From: CF-162 sp040882565
GTDB lineage: Bacteria > Chloroflexota > Dehalococcoidia > SM23-28-2 > RBG-16-64-32
DNA length: 64,000 nucleotides
Direction of reading: 5' to 3'
NCBI GenBank assembly: GCA_040882565.1
Contig: JBBEAZ010000023.1
Span: forward strand, 44,756 to 108,755
This document shows, one piece after another, positions 25,201 to 35,015 of the stretch. A model generated the notes under the pieces. The model saw only the letters and a list, made by a program, of their open reading frames with translations. It searched no databases and was not told the DNA's origin. Made by a program: the position numbers and the translations under genes. How positions within the stretch are numbered: the stretch's first letter is position 1; each line of letters begins with the position of its first letter.

Positions 25201-25414
25201 GAGCGCTTAGCGACGCGCCGCTCGTCCACCTCAGTCAACGCGGCGCAGGGTTATCGGCTCGGTTGATCATTCTGGCAGGGAAAATGTCATCCAACTGCTC
25301 GGGCACGTTAACGGACGGTGAGATGCCAGTAGGAGTGTCGTGAGGCTGGCAGGCGCGGGAATGTGTGTTTGATGGCTCTTGCGAGAGAAAACGTGTGTCT
25401 GGTTCGCCGGCCGG
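25201..25414. other. Intergenic, nothing recognised
   Basis: About 210 bases between the chimeric ORF and the end of the glucosidase gene. No promoter, terminator or copy of the methyltransferase block was found, although the duplication model would place one here. Confidence 0.4.
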
Positions 25415-27646
25415 TCAAGCGTCCGGTTCAGTGACCGGGCTCGCGGAGCGCAGCGGCCACTCGTCTGTGAAGGCCACATCGAGGTGACCGCGGATCCCGT
25501 CGATGACGACGCTCGTGTTGGCCCCTCGCCGCTCGAAGAAGAGGTCCACCGCGCCGGTCCCCACGCGCAGGCTGCGCACGCGCACATACCTCAGCCAGTC
25601 CGGCAGTATCGGCCGCACGATCCTCAGGCGGGCGTTTGGGGAGTCCGGGGAGAGACCCAGCATCGCCTGGGTCACGAGGGGGAACGCGCCAGCCGCCCAG
25701 GCTTGTGGCTGGCAGGCAACCGGGTACGGGACCGGAGAGTCGTGTCCGGAGCGCGCCATACCCCCGAACAACTCCGGCAGACGGTAATACGGGAAGGCCC
25801 TGGCGGCGTCGAAAAGGGCTGTCGCCAGCCGGTTCAGCTCGCGCTCAAAACCGTAGCGTTTGAACCCCATCGCGATGATCGAGTTGTCGTGTGGCCAAAC
25901 GGTGCCCACGTGATACCCCTGCGGGTTGAAGCAGGGCGACTTGGAACTCAAAGTGCGGATCCCCCAGCCCGAGAACATGTCCGGCTCCATCATCCTCTGG
26001 ACGATGGGGCGTGCCTGCTCGAAGGTCGCGATACCCCCCCAGAGAGCATGGCCGGCGTTGGAGGCGATCGAGGCCGCCTGGCGTCCCTCGCCGTCCAGGG
26101 CCATTGCGTAGAAGCCGTCAGGTGTCCACATCTTGCGGTTGAGGCGTTCCTGGAGAGCCGCAGCCTGCCGGACCAGGTCTCGGGCCATTTCGGCGTCACC
26201 CAACGCAGCGAACACGGGCGCGAGCTTGTCCAGCGCAGCATAGGCGTACGCCTGTACTTCAACCAGCGTAATCGGCGGCGCCAACGGCGAGCCGTCCGCG
26301 TGCATCAGCGCATCCCATGAGTCCTTCCACCCCTGATTCACCAGCCCTTTGCTCGACCGCTTCTCGTAGTCGATGAGGCCGTCCCGGTTGGTGTCTCCGT
26401 AGTCCGTCAGCCATTGCAGGCCCGCCCGCAGATTGTGCTCTATCTGGGAGACAAGCTCCACGTCGTTCGTCCACTGGAAGTACTCCCCCGCCAGCAGCAG
26501 GAACAGCGGCGTCGAGTCGATGCTGCCGAAGTAGGGCGAGAACGGCAGGGCGCCGGACTGCGTCATCTCGCCAACTCTCAATTCGTGCAGTATTTTCCCG
26601 GGCTCCTCGTCACGCCAGGTGTCGAACTTTTGGCCTTGCCAGCGGCTCAAGGCGACCAGGCACGCGCGGGCGACGGAGGGCTTGAGGCACAACGTCTGAA
26701 GGCCCACGATCGCCGTGTCCCGCCCAAAGAGGGCGTCATACCAGGGCGTGCCCGCTGCCGGATACCCCCCGGGTGAGCCGTGGTTCCACAGCATCCGCAC
26801 GTCAGACAAGGATCGTTGCAGCACGGTGTCGAAGAAGGAATTATCGCTTTCGATCTGGGTCGATTCCCGCTTCCACGTGTCGTACTCCTCCGCGACGATG
26901 GCGAAGCGCGACGCTCCGCGAGGCACCTCCACGCGGCCGTCTACGGCGATTACCAGCGACAGATGTGTGTGCCCGCGCGCGGCCACAAGCTCCCGGAACG
27001 TAACTTGAGCCGTTGCGCCGGCTGTCTCCACAGACCAGGGCTTTGGTGCGAACCTGATGGTGGTATTCCGTGAGCGATCGTCTGTCCCCCTGTACGAGAT
27101 CTGTAGCGATTCCCCGTTCCATATCGCTGGCCGGGCAGCCTCTCCACCCGGTTCCGGCGCAAATCCGCGCACCACGAAGATGTCGGCAAAGTCCCCGGCG
27201 AAGCGGAACTGCAGATCCAAATGCACCGGAAAGTTGTTGTAGTTGTCGACCCGCAAGGTCTCCTCCAGGGCGTCCTCCACGACTCGCGTGCGGTGGACCT
27301 GGACGGTGGCGCGCGGGATCTTTCGCCCGTCCAGGTCCGTCAGCGCGTAGTTCGTGAGCACGTGCTCAGAGCTGTACCCCAGTTCAGCCGTGGAGAGCAG
27401 AACCATCGACTTGTTCTCGGCCAGCGAGAACTCAAACGTCGAGAGGTACCGCGTGTCTGCGAAATAGAGGCCATGGCCGTTGATGTTGTCCGCGGGCACC
27501 TCGCCGGTCTTGTCTGTCAACAGGAACAGGTCTCGCTCCCGGATCACCAGGGCATCGCGGATGTCCTGGACATCCATCGGTTCTGCCTCGGGCAGGAGGC
27601 GGCGCGCTGGCTGCGCAGCGCCGCCTGCGGGCTTCGGGTCGCTCAT
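25415..27646 (-). CDS. Amylo-alpha-1,6-glucosidase/glycogen-debranching-type protein
   Basis: 743 residues. The N-terminal domain (LLTDKTGEVPADNINGHGLY, YFADTRYLSTFEFS, RVDNYNNFPVHLDLQFRFAG) matches the GDE_N_bis domain. The C-terminal part is an (alpha/alpha)6 glucosidase barrel, with PWYDALFGRDTAIVGLQTL, GLIDYEKRSSKGLVNQGWKD, GYHVGTVWPHDNSIIAMG and ELFGG. These proteins act on alpha-glucans or glycosides. The ATG at 27646, four bases after the GT4 stop, is preferred; the open frame runs 70 codons further upstream but overlaps the GT4 gene and lacks homology. Co-transcribed with the glycosyltransferase. Confidence 0.9.
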   Translation of the reverse strand: MSDPKPAGGAAQPARRLLPEAEPMDVQDIRDALVIRERDLFLLTDKTGEVPADNINGHGLYFADTRYLSTFEFSLAENKSMVLLSTAELGYSSEHVLTNYALTDLDGRKIPRATVQVHRTRVVEDALEETLRVDNYNNFPVHLDLQFRFAGDFADIFVVRGFAPEPGGEAARPAIWNGESLQISYRGTDDRSRNTTIRFAPKPWSVETAGATAQVTFRELVAARGHTHLSLVIAVDGRVEVPRGASRFAIVAEEYDTWKRESTQIESDNSFFDTVLQRSLSDVRMLWNHGSPGGYPAAGTPWYDALFGRDTAIVGLQTLCLKPSVARACLVALSRWQGQKFDTWRDEEPGKILHELRVGEMTQSGALPFSPYFGSIDSTPLFLLLAGEYFQWTNDVELVSQIEHNLRAGLQWLTDYGDTNRDGLIDYEKRSSKGLVNQGWKDSWDALMHADGSPLAPPITLVEVQAYAYAALDKLAPVFAALGDAEMARDLVRQAAALQERLNRKMWTPDGFYAMALDGEGRQAASIASNAGHALWGGIATFEQARPIVQRMMEPDMFSGWGIRTLSSKSPCFNPQGYHVGTVWPHDNSIIAMGFKRYGFERELNRLATALFDAARAFPYYRLPELFGGMARSGHDSPVPYPVACQPQAWAAGAFPLVTQAMLGLSPDSPNARLRIVRPILPDWLRYVRVRSLRVGTGAVDLFFERRGANTSVVIDGIRGHLDVAFTDEWPLRSASPVTEPDA

Positions 27647-27650
27647 GGGG

Positions 27651-28772
27651 TTAGGCAACAAGGGCGGGATGGGCGTCCCCGCTGGGCCGTACAGTCTGCG
27701 GTGGGGTCTTGCCATTTGGCAGGGCGCCGGACTGTCCGGCTCGCCTTTGCTCCAGGATCGACTGATAGACGCGAAGGTAGCCCTCCGCCATCCCCTGCCG
27801 GTCAAAGTGTCTTTCCACGTGCTGGCGACAAGCCATCGGGCTGATCTCATTGACACGCGCCACCGCGGCGACCATCTCGTCCACGGAATCGACGACGAAA
27901 CCCGTGGCGCCGTCCTGCACGATCTCCGCGGCGGCTCCGCGGTTGAACGTGATTACGGGCGTGCCACAGGCCTGCGCCTCCGCCAGTACGAGGCCGAATG
28001 GCTCCTCCCAGGTGATTGGCATCAGCACACAGCTTGCCGCTTTGTACAGCTCCCGTTTCATCTTGGCGTCCGCCTCCCCGACGAATACTACTCGGTCACC
28101 GTCTATCAACGGAGTTATGGTGCTGGCGAAGAAGTCACGGTCGTAAGGATCGACTTTGCCGGCCAGGATTAGCTTCTTTCCGCAACGCCGGGCTACTTCG
28201 ACGGCCAACTGAGGGCCCTTCTCCGGCGAAATCCGCGAAAGAAAGAGCAGGTGATCTTCCTTCTCAGCCTGGAATGGGAAGGAGGCCACGTCTATTCCGT
28301 TGTAAACGACGCCTGCGTACGTACCGCTGGCTATTTTGGGCATTGTCGCGTACTGCGAAAGGCTGATCGTGTTGTAGTGACCGGGGTAGCGGTCCCAGAC
28401 GAACTGCGTGTCGGGGGTGACGAGGCAATGCATGGTCGTCAGCATCGGAACGTCCGGGACCAGATGAGAGAGCGCCATCACTTCCTCGCCCGCGTGGTTG
28501 TGCACGATGTCGTACTCCCGTGCGTCCTTCAGTGATAGCGCCGCATGTTGCCAGGAGTACACCGATTTGTTCTCCAGCTCTGCCCTGCGGAGGCTGCGTG
28601 GATAGCTCGCCTGTAGTCGGGCGGACGTCTGCGAATCGCCTGATGCGCATAGCGTAACCTCTTGTCCGCGCCTGACTAACTCTTCAACAAGCACGTGCAC
28701 AACCGCTTCTGTGCCGCCATACGCCTGCGGTGGCACTGTCTCCCAGAGGGGAGCAATTTGCAAGATCTTCAT
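27651..28772 (-). CDS. GT4-family glycosyltransferase
   Basis: 373 residues. The start MKILQIAPLWETVPPQAYGG at 28772 has GGAGG five bases upstream. The GT-B fold is indicated by YGGTEAVVHVLVEELVRRG, then DIVHNHAGEEV, VVYNGIDVASFPF, LLFLSRISPEKGPQLAVEVA, and the donor-binding EEPFGLVLAEAQACGTPVI, with the EX7E glutamates in it. GT4 enzymes move sugars from nucleotide-sugars. Together with the adjacent debranching-type glucosidase and nearby otsA/otsB it suggests compatible-solute or alpha-glucan metabolism. Confidence 0.92.
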   Translation of the reverse strand: MKILQIAPLWETVPPQAYGGTEAVVHVLVEELVRRGQEVTLCASGDSQTSARLQASYPRSLRRAELENKSVYSWQHAALSLKDAREYDIVHNHAGEEVMALSHLVPDVPMLTTMHCLVTPDTQFVWDRYPGHYNTISLSQYATMPKIASGTYAGVVYNGIDVASFPFQAEKEDHLLFLSRISPEKGPQLAVEVARRCGKKLILAGKVDPYDRDFFASTITPLIDGDRVVFVGEADAKMKRELYKAASCVLMPITWEEPFGLVLAEAQACGTPVITFNRGAAAEIVQDGATGFVVDSVDEMVAAVARVNEISPMACRQHVERHFDRQGMAEGYLRVYQSILEQRRAGQSGALPNGKTPPQTVRPSGDAHPALVA

Positions 28773-28877
28773 GCAACCTCCGTTGCTGCGCCACGGACCA
28801 GGGGCGCTGTGCGGCGTTTCCGCAGCCGAACTGGCCGGAATAGAGCCGGGATGGGCGCGCTCCCGCGCTCGTCCCCT

Positions 28878-28883
28878 ACTATA
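28878..28883 (-). promoter_or_regulatory. -10 box (TATAGT) upstream of the GT4 gene
   Basis: Reverse-strand TATAGT about 105 bases before the GT4 start; a convincing -35 was not found. Confidence 0.35.
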
Positions 28884-28960
28884 CTCGGGGTGTAAGCGTC
28901 GAAGTAGAGAGCGCCAACTTCGAGATCCCGAATGTCGTCGGCGCTCAGGTTGGTTGGTAA

Positions 28961-29158
28961 TCAGCTTGGCTGTGGCGCCGGCGCGACCGCGCCGAGGCGC
29001 GTGCACTCAACGCAGAGACGGTACCCGTTGTCGCCAACGAGCCGCTCGTGTTGCGGGATGTCTCGGCCCGAGAAGCACCGGTCGTCGTCGTGGTGAATAC
29101 GGTGGGCTTCCGGCTTCTTGGCCTGCTGGGCCGAGTAAAACGTGGGCACTTTGGCCAT
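28961..29158 (-). CDS. Small conserved-looking protein with Cys/His cluster
   Basis: 65 residues starting MAKVPTFYSAQQAKKPEAHR, with a core of HHDDDRCFSGRDIPQHER and YRLCVECTRLG. One CxxC plus an upstream Cys and several His could bind a metal. An ideal ribosome binding site (AAGGAG, eight bases before ATG) and a TATACT -10 upstream (29187-29192) support it as real. No family recognised; the C-terminal half is a Pro/Ala tail. Confidence 0.65.
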   Translation of the reverse strand: MAKVPTFYSAQQAKKPEAHRIHHDDDRCFSGRDIPQHERLVGDNGYRLCVECTRLGAVAPAPQPS

Positions 29159-29185
29159 GTGGGGAACTCCTTCGAATCTGCTTTC

Positions 29186-29195
29186 GAGTATACTC
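29186..29195. promoter_or_regulatory. Palindromic -10 region (GAGTATACTC)
   Basis: A perfect 10-bp palindrome containing TATACT on both strands. On the reverse strand it is well placed as the -10 of the 65-aa Cys/His protein gene. Confidence 0.45.
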
Positions 29196-29422
29196 CGCCC
29201 CCGTGAAGGCGAAGACGGTCACATCGCCATTAGAGACTGGGTTCGACGCCACGCCCGCCTTCTACGGTGGAGCGGCAGGCGAGTCGGCGTCAATCTGGGA
29301 ACACGAACTGCAATTCGCGCATTCCAAGACGTGGAAGCTCCGAGAAACATAAAAGTACAAAACAATGACATAACGTATCTTCCGCACTGGTCGACGGTCC
29401 GGCAGTCAGTGACACAAACCCC

Positions 29423-29451
29423 TTAGACTTTCGCGAAACGCCTGATATGTT
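29423..29451 (+). promoter_or_regulatory. comM promoter (leaderless geometry)
   Basis: TTAGAC (29423-29428), 17 bases, TATGTT (29446-29451), six bases, ATG of comM. No ribosome binding site. The same elements are preserved in the copy at 24954-25002. Confidence 0.6.
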
Positions 29452-29457
29452 CGGCGC

Positions 29458-30986
<1,529 letters not shown>

Positions 30987-30990
<4 letters not shown>

Positions 30991-31445
30991 CCGGCGTTTG
31001 AGGGCGTCAATGCTTGGACGTCGAGATGGATCTCGACGTTGCCGCGCAGGGCGTTTGACACCGGGCAGGCCTGCTCAGCAGCGCGGGCCATCTTCTCGAA
31101 CTCCGAAGCCTCGATCCCGGGGACGTCGCCGCGCACCGTCAGGTCCATCCGGCTGATCTTGAGGCCTTCATCAACGCGGTCAAGAGAGCACGTCGCGTTC
31201 ACTTCGAGCCTCTCCGGCGGCGTCTTCGCTTTGCTCAGCGCGGCCGAGAACGCCATGGAGTAGCACAGCGCGTGCGCGGCAGCGATCAACTCTTCCGGGT
31301 TCGTGTGGCCTTGCTGGCTCTCGGTGCGATGAGCCAGCGTGACTGTCTGCTCAGGGAAGGCGCCGCTCCCAACCGTGAAGCGGCCGGCGCCGGTCCTCAC
31401 ATCGCCTTCCCAGACGGCGGTAGCGCGCGATTGCATCAGTGGCAT
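30987..31445 (-). CDS. OsmC-family peroxiredoxin
   Basis: 152 residues; OsmC/Ohr-type thiol peroxidase for organic hydroperoxides. The two redox cysteines are in AAHALCYSMAFSAAL and EQACPVSNALRGNV. The layout (ATAVWEGDVRTGAGRFTVG at the N-terminus, NPEELIAAAHA before the first Cys) fits the OsmC rather than the Ohr branch. AGAAGGAGGATCATC gives a strong ribosome binding site for the ATG at 31445. Confidence 0.93.
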
Positions 31446-31523
31446 GATGATCCTCCTTCTGAACCAATGTTATCGCCGCGCAGGGGTCGCCCGCGCGTTC
31501 GCGGAGTTTCATTCGTCTGGCGA

Positions 31524-31529
31524 TACAAT
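31524..31529 (+). promoter_or_regulatory. -10 box (TACAAT) six bases before otsB ATG
   Basis: TACAAT, six bases, ATG, without a ribosome binding site; leaderless otsB mRNA is inferred. Confidence 0.5.
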
Positions 31530-31535
31530 CCAACC

Positions 31536-32348
31536 ATGGCCGAGGAGCTGCGCAACATAGAGCCGATCCGGTCTCTTCTTTTGCACAAACCACTCGCCAT
31601 CCTTAGCGACATCGACGGCACCCTCGCTCCAATCGTCCCCAACCCCGACGAGGCCTGCGTATCCGATCGGGCACACGCCGCGCTAACGGGCCTGATCGCC
31701 GCGGGCGCCAAGGTCGGCCTGATCACCGGACGCGCCTTGGAGCGCGCGCGTGCGATGGCCGGCCTCGACGAAGCGATCTTCGCGACGAGCCACGGTCTGA
31801 ACATCTGGGCGGGAGGCGAAGTCGAAGCGCCGGCCGAGTTGCGTGAGTGGGTCGAACGCGCACAGGCGCTGATCGCCGAGCTGGACGACATGGAGGCCGC
31901 TGGAGTTACTGTCGAAGACAAGGGCGTGCTTGTGGCGTTTCACTACCGGCGCGCGCCGTCCGAAGCGGCTGCCCTGGCGGCGATCCGCTCGGCCATCGCC
32001 AAGCCCTCGTCGGCGGGCTTCCGTGTCCAGCACGGGCGCAAGGTGATCGAGCTGCGCCCGCCGATCGACATCGACAAGGGGACGGCGGCCGTTGAGCTGG
32101 TGCGCCGGATGGGCGCGCGCGCGGTCCTCTGCATGGGTGATGACGCCACAGACGTCGACATGTTCCGGGCCGTGAGGACAATGCGTTCGGATGGAATCCC
32201 GACGACGATTGTCGCGGTCGACAGCCCCGAAGTGACCGACGATGTGCTCGCCGCCAGCGACTACTACGTCAGGGATGTGACGGGCGTCGAGTGGCTACTC
32301 GAGGAGACCCTCAAAGCTCTGACCGGTCCAACGCCAACAAATCCTTGA
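31536..32348 (+). CDS. otsB: Trehalose-6-phosphate phosphatase
   Basis: 270 residues; HAD-superfamily phosphatase completing trehalose synthesis. Catalytic motif I is LSDIDGTLAPI (Asp25, Asp27), followed by GLITGRALERA and a motif III/IV region of CMGDDATDVDMF. The ATG at 31536 starts the homology; upstream in-frame codons run into the OsmC gene. It overlaps otsA by 38 bases tail to tail. Confidence 0.94.
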   Translation: MAEELRNIEPIRSLLLHKPLAILSDIDGTLAPIVPNPDEACVSDRAHAALTGLIAAGAKVGLITGRALERARAMAGLDEAIFATSHGLNIWAGGEVEAPAELREWVERAQALIAELDDMEAAGVTVEDKGVLVAFHYRRAPSEAAALAAIRSAIAKPSSAGFRVQHGRKVIELRPPIDIDKGTAAVELVRRMGARAVLCMGDDATDVDMFRAVRTMRSDGIPTTIVAVDSPEVTDDVLAASDYYVRDVTGVEWLLEETLKALTGPTPTNP

Positions 32349-33831
32349 ACTGGCGCTGCAGCCAGTCGATGATGTCTTCCTTCTCCACGATCGAATGCAG
32401 GGCCTCCGCCCGCCGCCGGCGTTCGTCCTCGGGCATCGTCAGTGCGTAGTGAAGTGCGCGGACGGTCCCTTCGAGGTCCGTCGGCGAGACGCCCAGCGCG
32501 TGCTTGTGCAGCTGCTCATAGGAGCCGGCCAGCTCCGAGAGGATCAGGACGCCATGGCGCTTGTTGATGAGCGGCCCTTCCTTTGAGACCAGGTTCATGC
32601 CGTCGATGACGGGATTCACCATCAGCACGTCGTACTGCGTCATCGCGGCGATCGCCTGCGGGTAGTTCTCCTCGTAGTAGACGCGGATCGGCTGCCACTC
32701 GAGGTCGCCGTAATGGTCGTTGATCGATTCCACCAGCTCGAAGATTTCGTCCGTGTATGTCTGGTAGACCCCGAGTTCACTGCGCGACGGCACCAGGAAC
32801 TGTAGGAAGTTCACGTGCCCGCGGAACTCGGGATAACGCTCGAGCAGAAGCTCGTAGGAGCGCATTCCGCGGATGATGTTCTTGCTCGGCTCGGAACGGT
32901 CCACCCTGATGATCGTCTGCTCCCCGAATGCCCCTCGCAGCCTCTCGACATACTCCTGGACCTCCGGCGACTCAGCAAACTCCGACAGGCCGGAGGAGTC
33001 GATCGAGATCGGGTACTCACGCACATAGGTGGTGTGCCCGTCATACTCGACGGTGCGATTCGGGTAGTCGACTCGCGCGCCAAGCATCGTCTGGCAGCAC
33101 ATGAGGAAGTTCTGGACGTCCGCTCTCGTCTGCAGGCCGACGATGTCACAGGCCGCCATGTGTTCGTGGATACCACGGCGCATGAACTCCGGGAGCATCC
33201 CCCAGTAGCGCGGTCCTGGCCAGGGAATGTGCGTGAAGTGCAGGATCGTGGCGCCGGGCACCCGGTCGCGGACCATCTTTGGCGCGAGGTAGAGGTGATA
33301 GTCCTGCAGGAGCACGAACGGAGGCTCCTCCTGGCGCTCGGCCTCATCGCAGATCGCCTTGGCGATCGCTTGGTTCGTCGGCGTGTAGCCGTTGTCCCAC
33401 GCTTCGTAGACGGCGCGGCCGATGTTCGGCGTGCGCGGCGTGTTCCACATGTAGTGCTGGATGAACCACAGCAGCGGGTTGCAGAGCACGTAGTAGTGGC
33501 GCTGGTAAACCGGCTGCGGGACGCTGACGAAGCGGACGTAAATCTCGTAGTCGGGCACCTGCACCGGCCCGTCGCCGGCCTCGACGGCGGCGCGCCGGTC
33601 TCCGTCCGTCATAGCGGTGGCGACCCAGGTCAGGGGCACGAAACGCGCGGTCGCGAGGAGTGCTGTGACCATCCCACCGGCGCCGCGGCGCGCTGTCAGC
33701 GTGCCGTCCGCCTCGATATTGTGCTCCAGCGGGCCGCGATTGCTGGCGATGATCAGGCGGCGCCGGGCAAGGAGTTGCTCCGTGAGCGCCTCAAGGTCCG
33801 CGAGCTTTGCGTCTATCGAAGTGTCAGGCAT
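32311..33831 (-). CDS. otsA: Trehalose-6-phosphate synthase (GT20)
   Basis: 506 residues; joins UDP-glucose (or another NDP-glucose) and glucose-6-phosphate. GT20 landmarks are LIIASNRGPLEHN, AGGMVTALL, WFIQHYMWN, LLQDYHLYLAPKMVR, HFTHIPWPGPRYW, IIRVDRSEPSKNIIRGMRSY and the C-terminal VNPVIDGMNLVSKEGPLIN with LSELAGSYEQL. It has no fused phosphatase; otsB is the convergent neighbour, with 38 bases of shared sequence. No strong ribosome binding site is visible before the ATG at 33831. Confidence 0.95.
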   Translation of the reverse strand: MPDTSIDAKLADLEALTEQLLARRRLIIASNRGPLEHNIEADGTLTARRGAGGMVTALLATARFVPLTWVATAMTDGDRRAAVEAGDGPVQVPDYEIYVRFVSVPQPVYQRHYYVLCNPLLWFIQHYMWNTPRTPNIGRAVYEAWDNGYTPTNQAIAKAICDEAERQEEPPFVLLQDYHLYLAPKMVRDRVPGATILHFTHIPWPGPRYWGMLPEFMRRGIHEHMAACDIVGLQTRADVQNFLMCCQTMLGARVDYPNRTVEYDGHTTYVREYPISIDSSGLSEFAESPEVQEYVERLRGAFGEQTIIRVDRSEPSKNIIRGMRSYELLLERYPEFRGHVNFLQFLVPSRSELGVYQTYTDEIFELVESINDHYGDLEWQPIRVYYEENYPQAIAAMTQYDVLMVNPVIDGMNLVSKEGPLINKRHGVLILSELAGSYEQLHKHALGVSPTDLEGTVRALHYALTMPEDERRRRAEALHSIVEKEDIIDWLQRQFKDLLALDRSEL

Positions 33832-33883
33832 GGGTGCAGGCCCAGAATCGCTTGCACGGCGGAGCGTGTCAACGCTCGTTCGC

Positions 33884-33913
33884 TTGCTGGGGCGTTACAG
33901 TCACGCCTAGAAT
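33884..33913 (+). promoter_or_regulatory. Promoter of tRNA-Arg
   Basis: TTGCTG (33884-33889), 18 bases, TAGAAT (33908-33913), ten bases to the tRNA 5' end. Confidence 0.6.
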
Positions 33914-33923
33914 CAGATTAGCC

Positions 33924-33999
33924 GCCCCCGTAGCTCAGTCGGATAGAGCGTCGGCCTCCGAAGCCGGAAGCACAGGTTCGAGTCCTGTCGGGGGCGCCA
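33924..33999 (+). tRNA. tRNA-Arg (anticodon CCG), CCA encoded
   Basis: GCCCCCG acceptor strand pairs with CGGGGGC. D-arm AGCTCAGTCGGATAGAGC, anticodon loop CTCCGAA (CCG) on stem TCGGC/GCCGG, T-loop GGTTCGAGTCC, discriminator G and encoded CCA (33997-33999). Confidence 0.97.
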
Positions 34000-34071
34000 C
34001 TTTGGTGTCGGCGTTTACCCATCGTTACCGCCGAGTAGAGTCGCTGAACGCGGCATAGAACGGAGGACAGC

Positions 34072-34404
34072 TTGCCCTTATACCTAACCCGATTCAGTTA
34101 CACCGCCGAGGCGTGGAATGCCATGATCGAACGTCCGGAAGACCGACGGGACGTGGCACGAGAGATCATCGAGTCGGTCGGCGGCAAGCTCCAGGGATTC
34201 TGGTACGCCTTCGGCCAATACGATGGTTATACCCTCTGGGAAGCGCCTGACAATGTCAAGATGGCGTCCGTCGCCCTCGCCCTTTCGTCCCGCGGGGCAA
34301 TCAAATCACAGGAGACGGTGGTTCTACTGACCGTTGAGGAGGCACTCGAAGCCCTCAGAGGCGCCGCTAAGGTGCCTTACCGTCGTCCCGGTCGAAGCGA
34401 TTAA
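34072..34404 (+). CDS. GYD-domain protein
   Basis: 110 residues of the GYD family (dimeric alpha/beta barrel, function unknown): MPLYLTRFSYTAEAWNAMI, then LQGFWYAFGQYDGYTLWEAP, which contains the QYDGY(T)LWEAPD signature, and ASVALALSSRGAIKSQETVV. Start is TTG at 34072 with CGGAGGACAGC before it. The TAA shares TTAA with the convergent gene's stop. Confidence 0.85.
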   Translation: MPLYLTRFSYTAEAWNAMIERPEDRRDVAREIIESVGGKLQGFWYAFGQYDGYTLWEAPDNVKMASVALALSSRGAIKSQETVVLLTVEEALEALRGAAKVPYRRPGRSD

Positions 34405-34775
34405 ATATCGAGCTCGAGCGTCGGTGGCCCAGGCTGGATCCTGGGCCCGAAGCGCGACCTGAGTTCTTCTGCACCGCACTCCGCGGTATCGTCATCGAGG
34501 CCCGCCGCGAAGCGGAGGATTCCGAGCGCATCTCGGGCGTCGATTTTGCCATCGCAGTTGACGTTGGCGGCTGCCTGGCAGGGCAGGCCATCCGTTAGAG
34601 ATCCGGCGTAGTCGAGGACAGCTGCAACGTCGCTCGTTCCCACGCCTTGTGAGCAATCGGCGTCGCCCTGGATGACACTCGTTGACGCTGCGCCATCCGC
34701 GCGCAAGCCAAAGGCCACGGCAACGGTGAGGGCGATGAGGATGAGTAACGGCCGTGCGCGTCGCAGTGGGCGCAT
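34401..34775 (-). CDS. Small secreted protein with dockerin-like repeats
   Basis: 124 residues. A signal peptide (MRPLRRARPLLILIALTVAV) is followed almost entirely by two calcium-loop repeats, GDADCSQGVGTSDVAAVLDY and ANVNCDGKIDARDALGIL, and an unstructured tail. This is the same Cys-containing dockerin-like module as in the proteins at 3053 and 35016. As it has little else, it may act as an adaptor or be a remnant of a larger secreted protein. Confidence 0.75.
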   Translation of the reverse strand: MRPLRRARPLLILIALTVAVAFGLRADGAASTSVIQGDADCSQGVGTSDVAAVLDYAGSLTDGLPCQAAANVNCDGKIDARDALGILRFAAGLDDDTAECGAEELRSRFGPRIQPGPPTLELDI

Positions 34776-35015
34776 GTCAGTAGCACAGAACGGTGCTCCC
34801 TGTCCGAATCGCTGTCAACATTGGACTCCTCGCGGAGGGTCCCGGGTTCTGGCATAGACTCCGGCATGGTTAGCTGCGGCGCGTCGGAGAGCGTCGCGGA
34901 ATGGGAGCTAGAGGTGATCGGAGTCAGTCTGCGTCAACAATGTTGCGTCTATGCGCATTGACGCCGGGCGTACGCTCCGCATAGGATTCCAGCCACTATC
35001 GAGCGGAGGTGTACC

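Noticed and set aside
28711..29352. Forward frame across the GT4/comM intergenic region
   Set aside because: Runs antisense through the small Cys/His gene and two reverse promoters; no ribosome binding site or homology.
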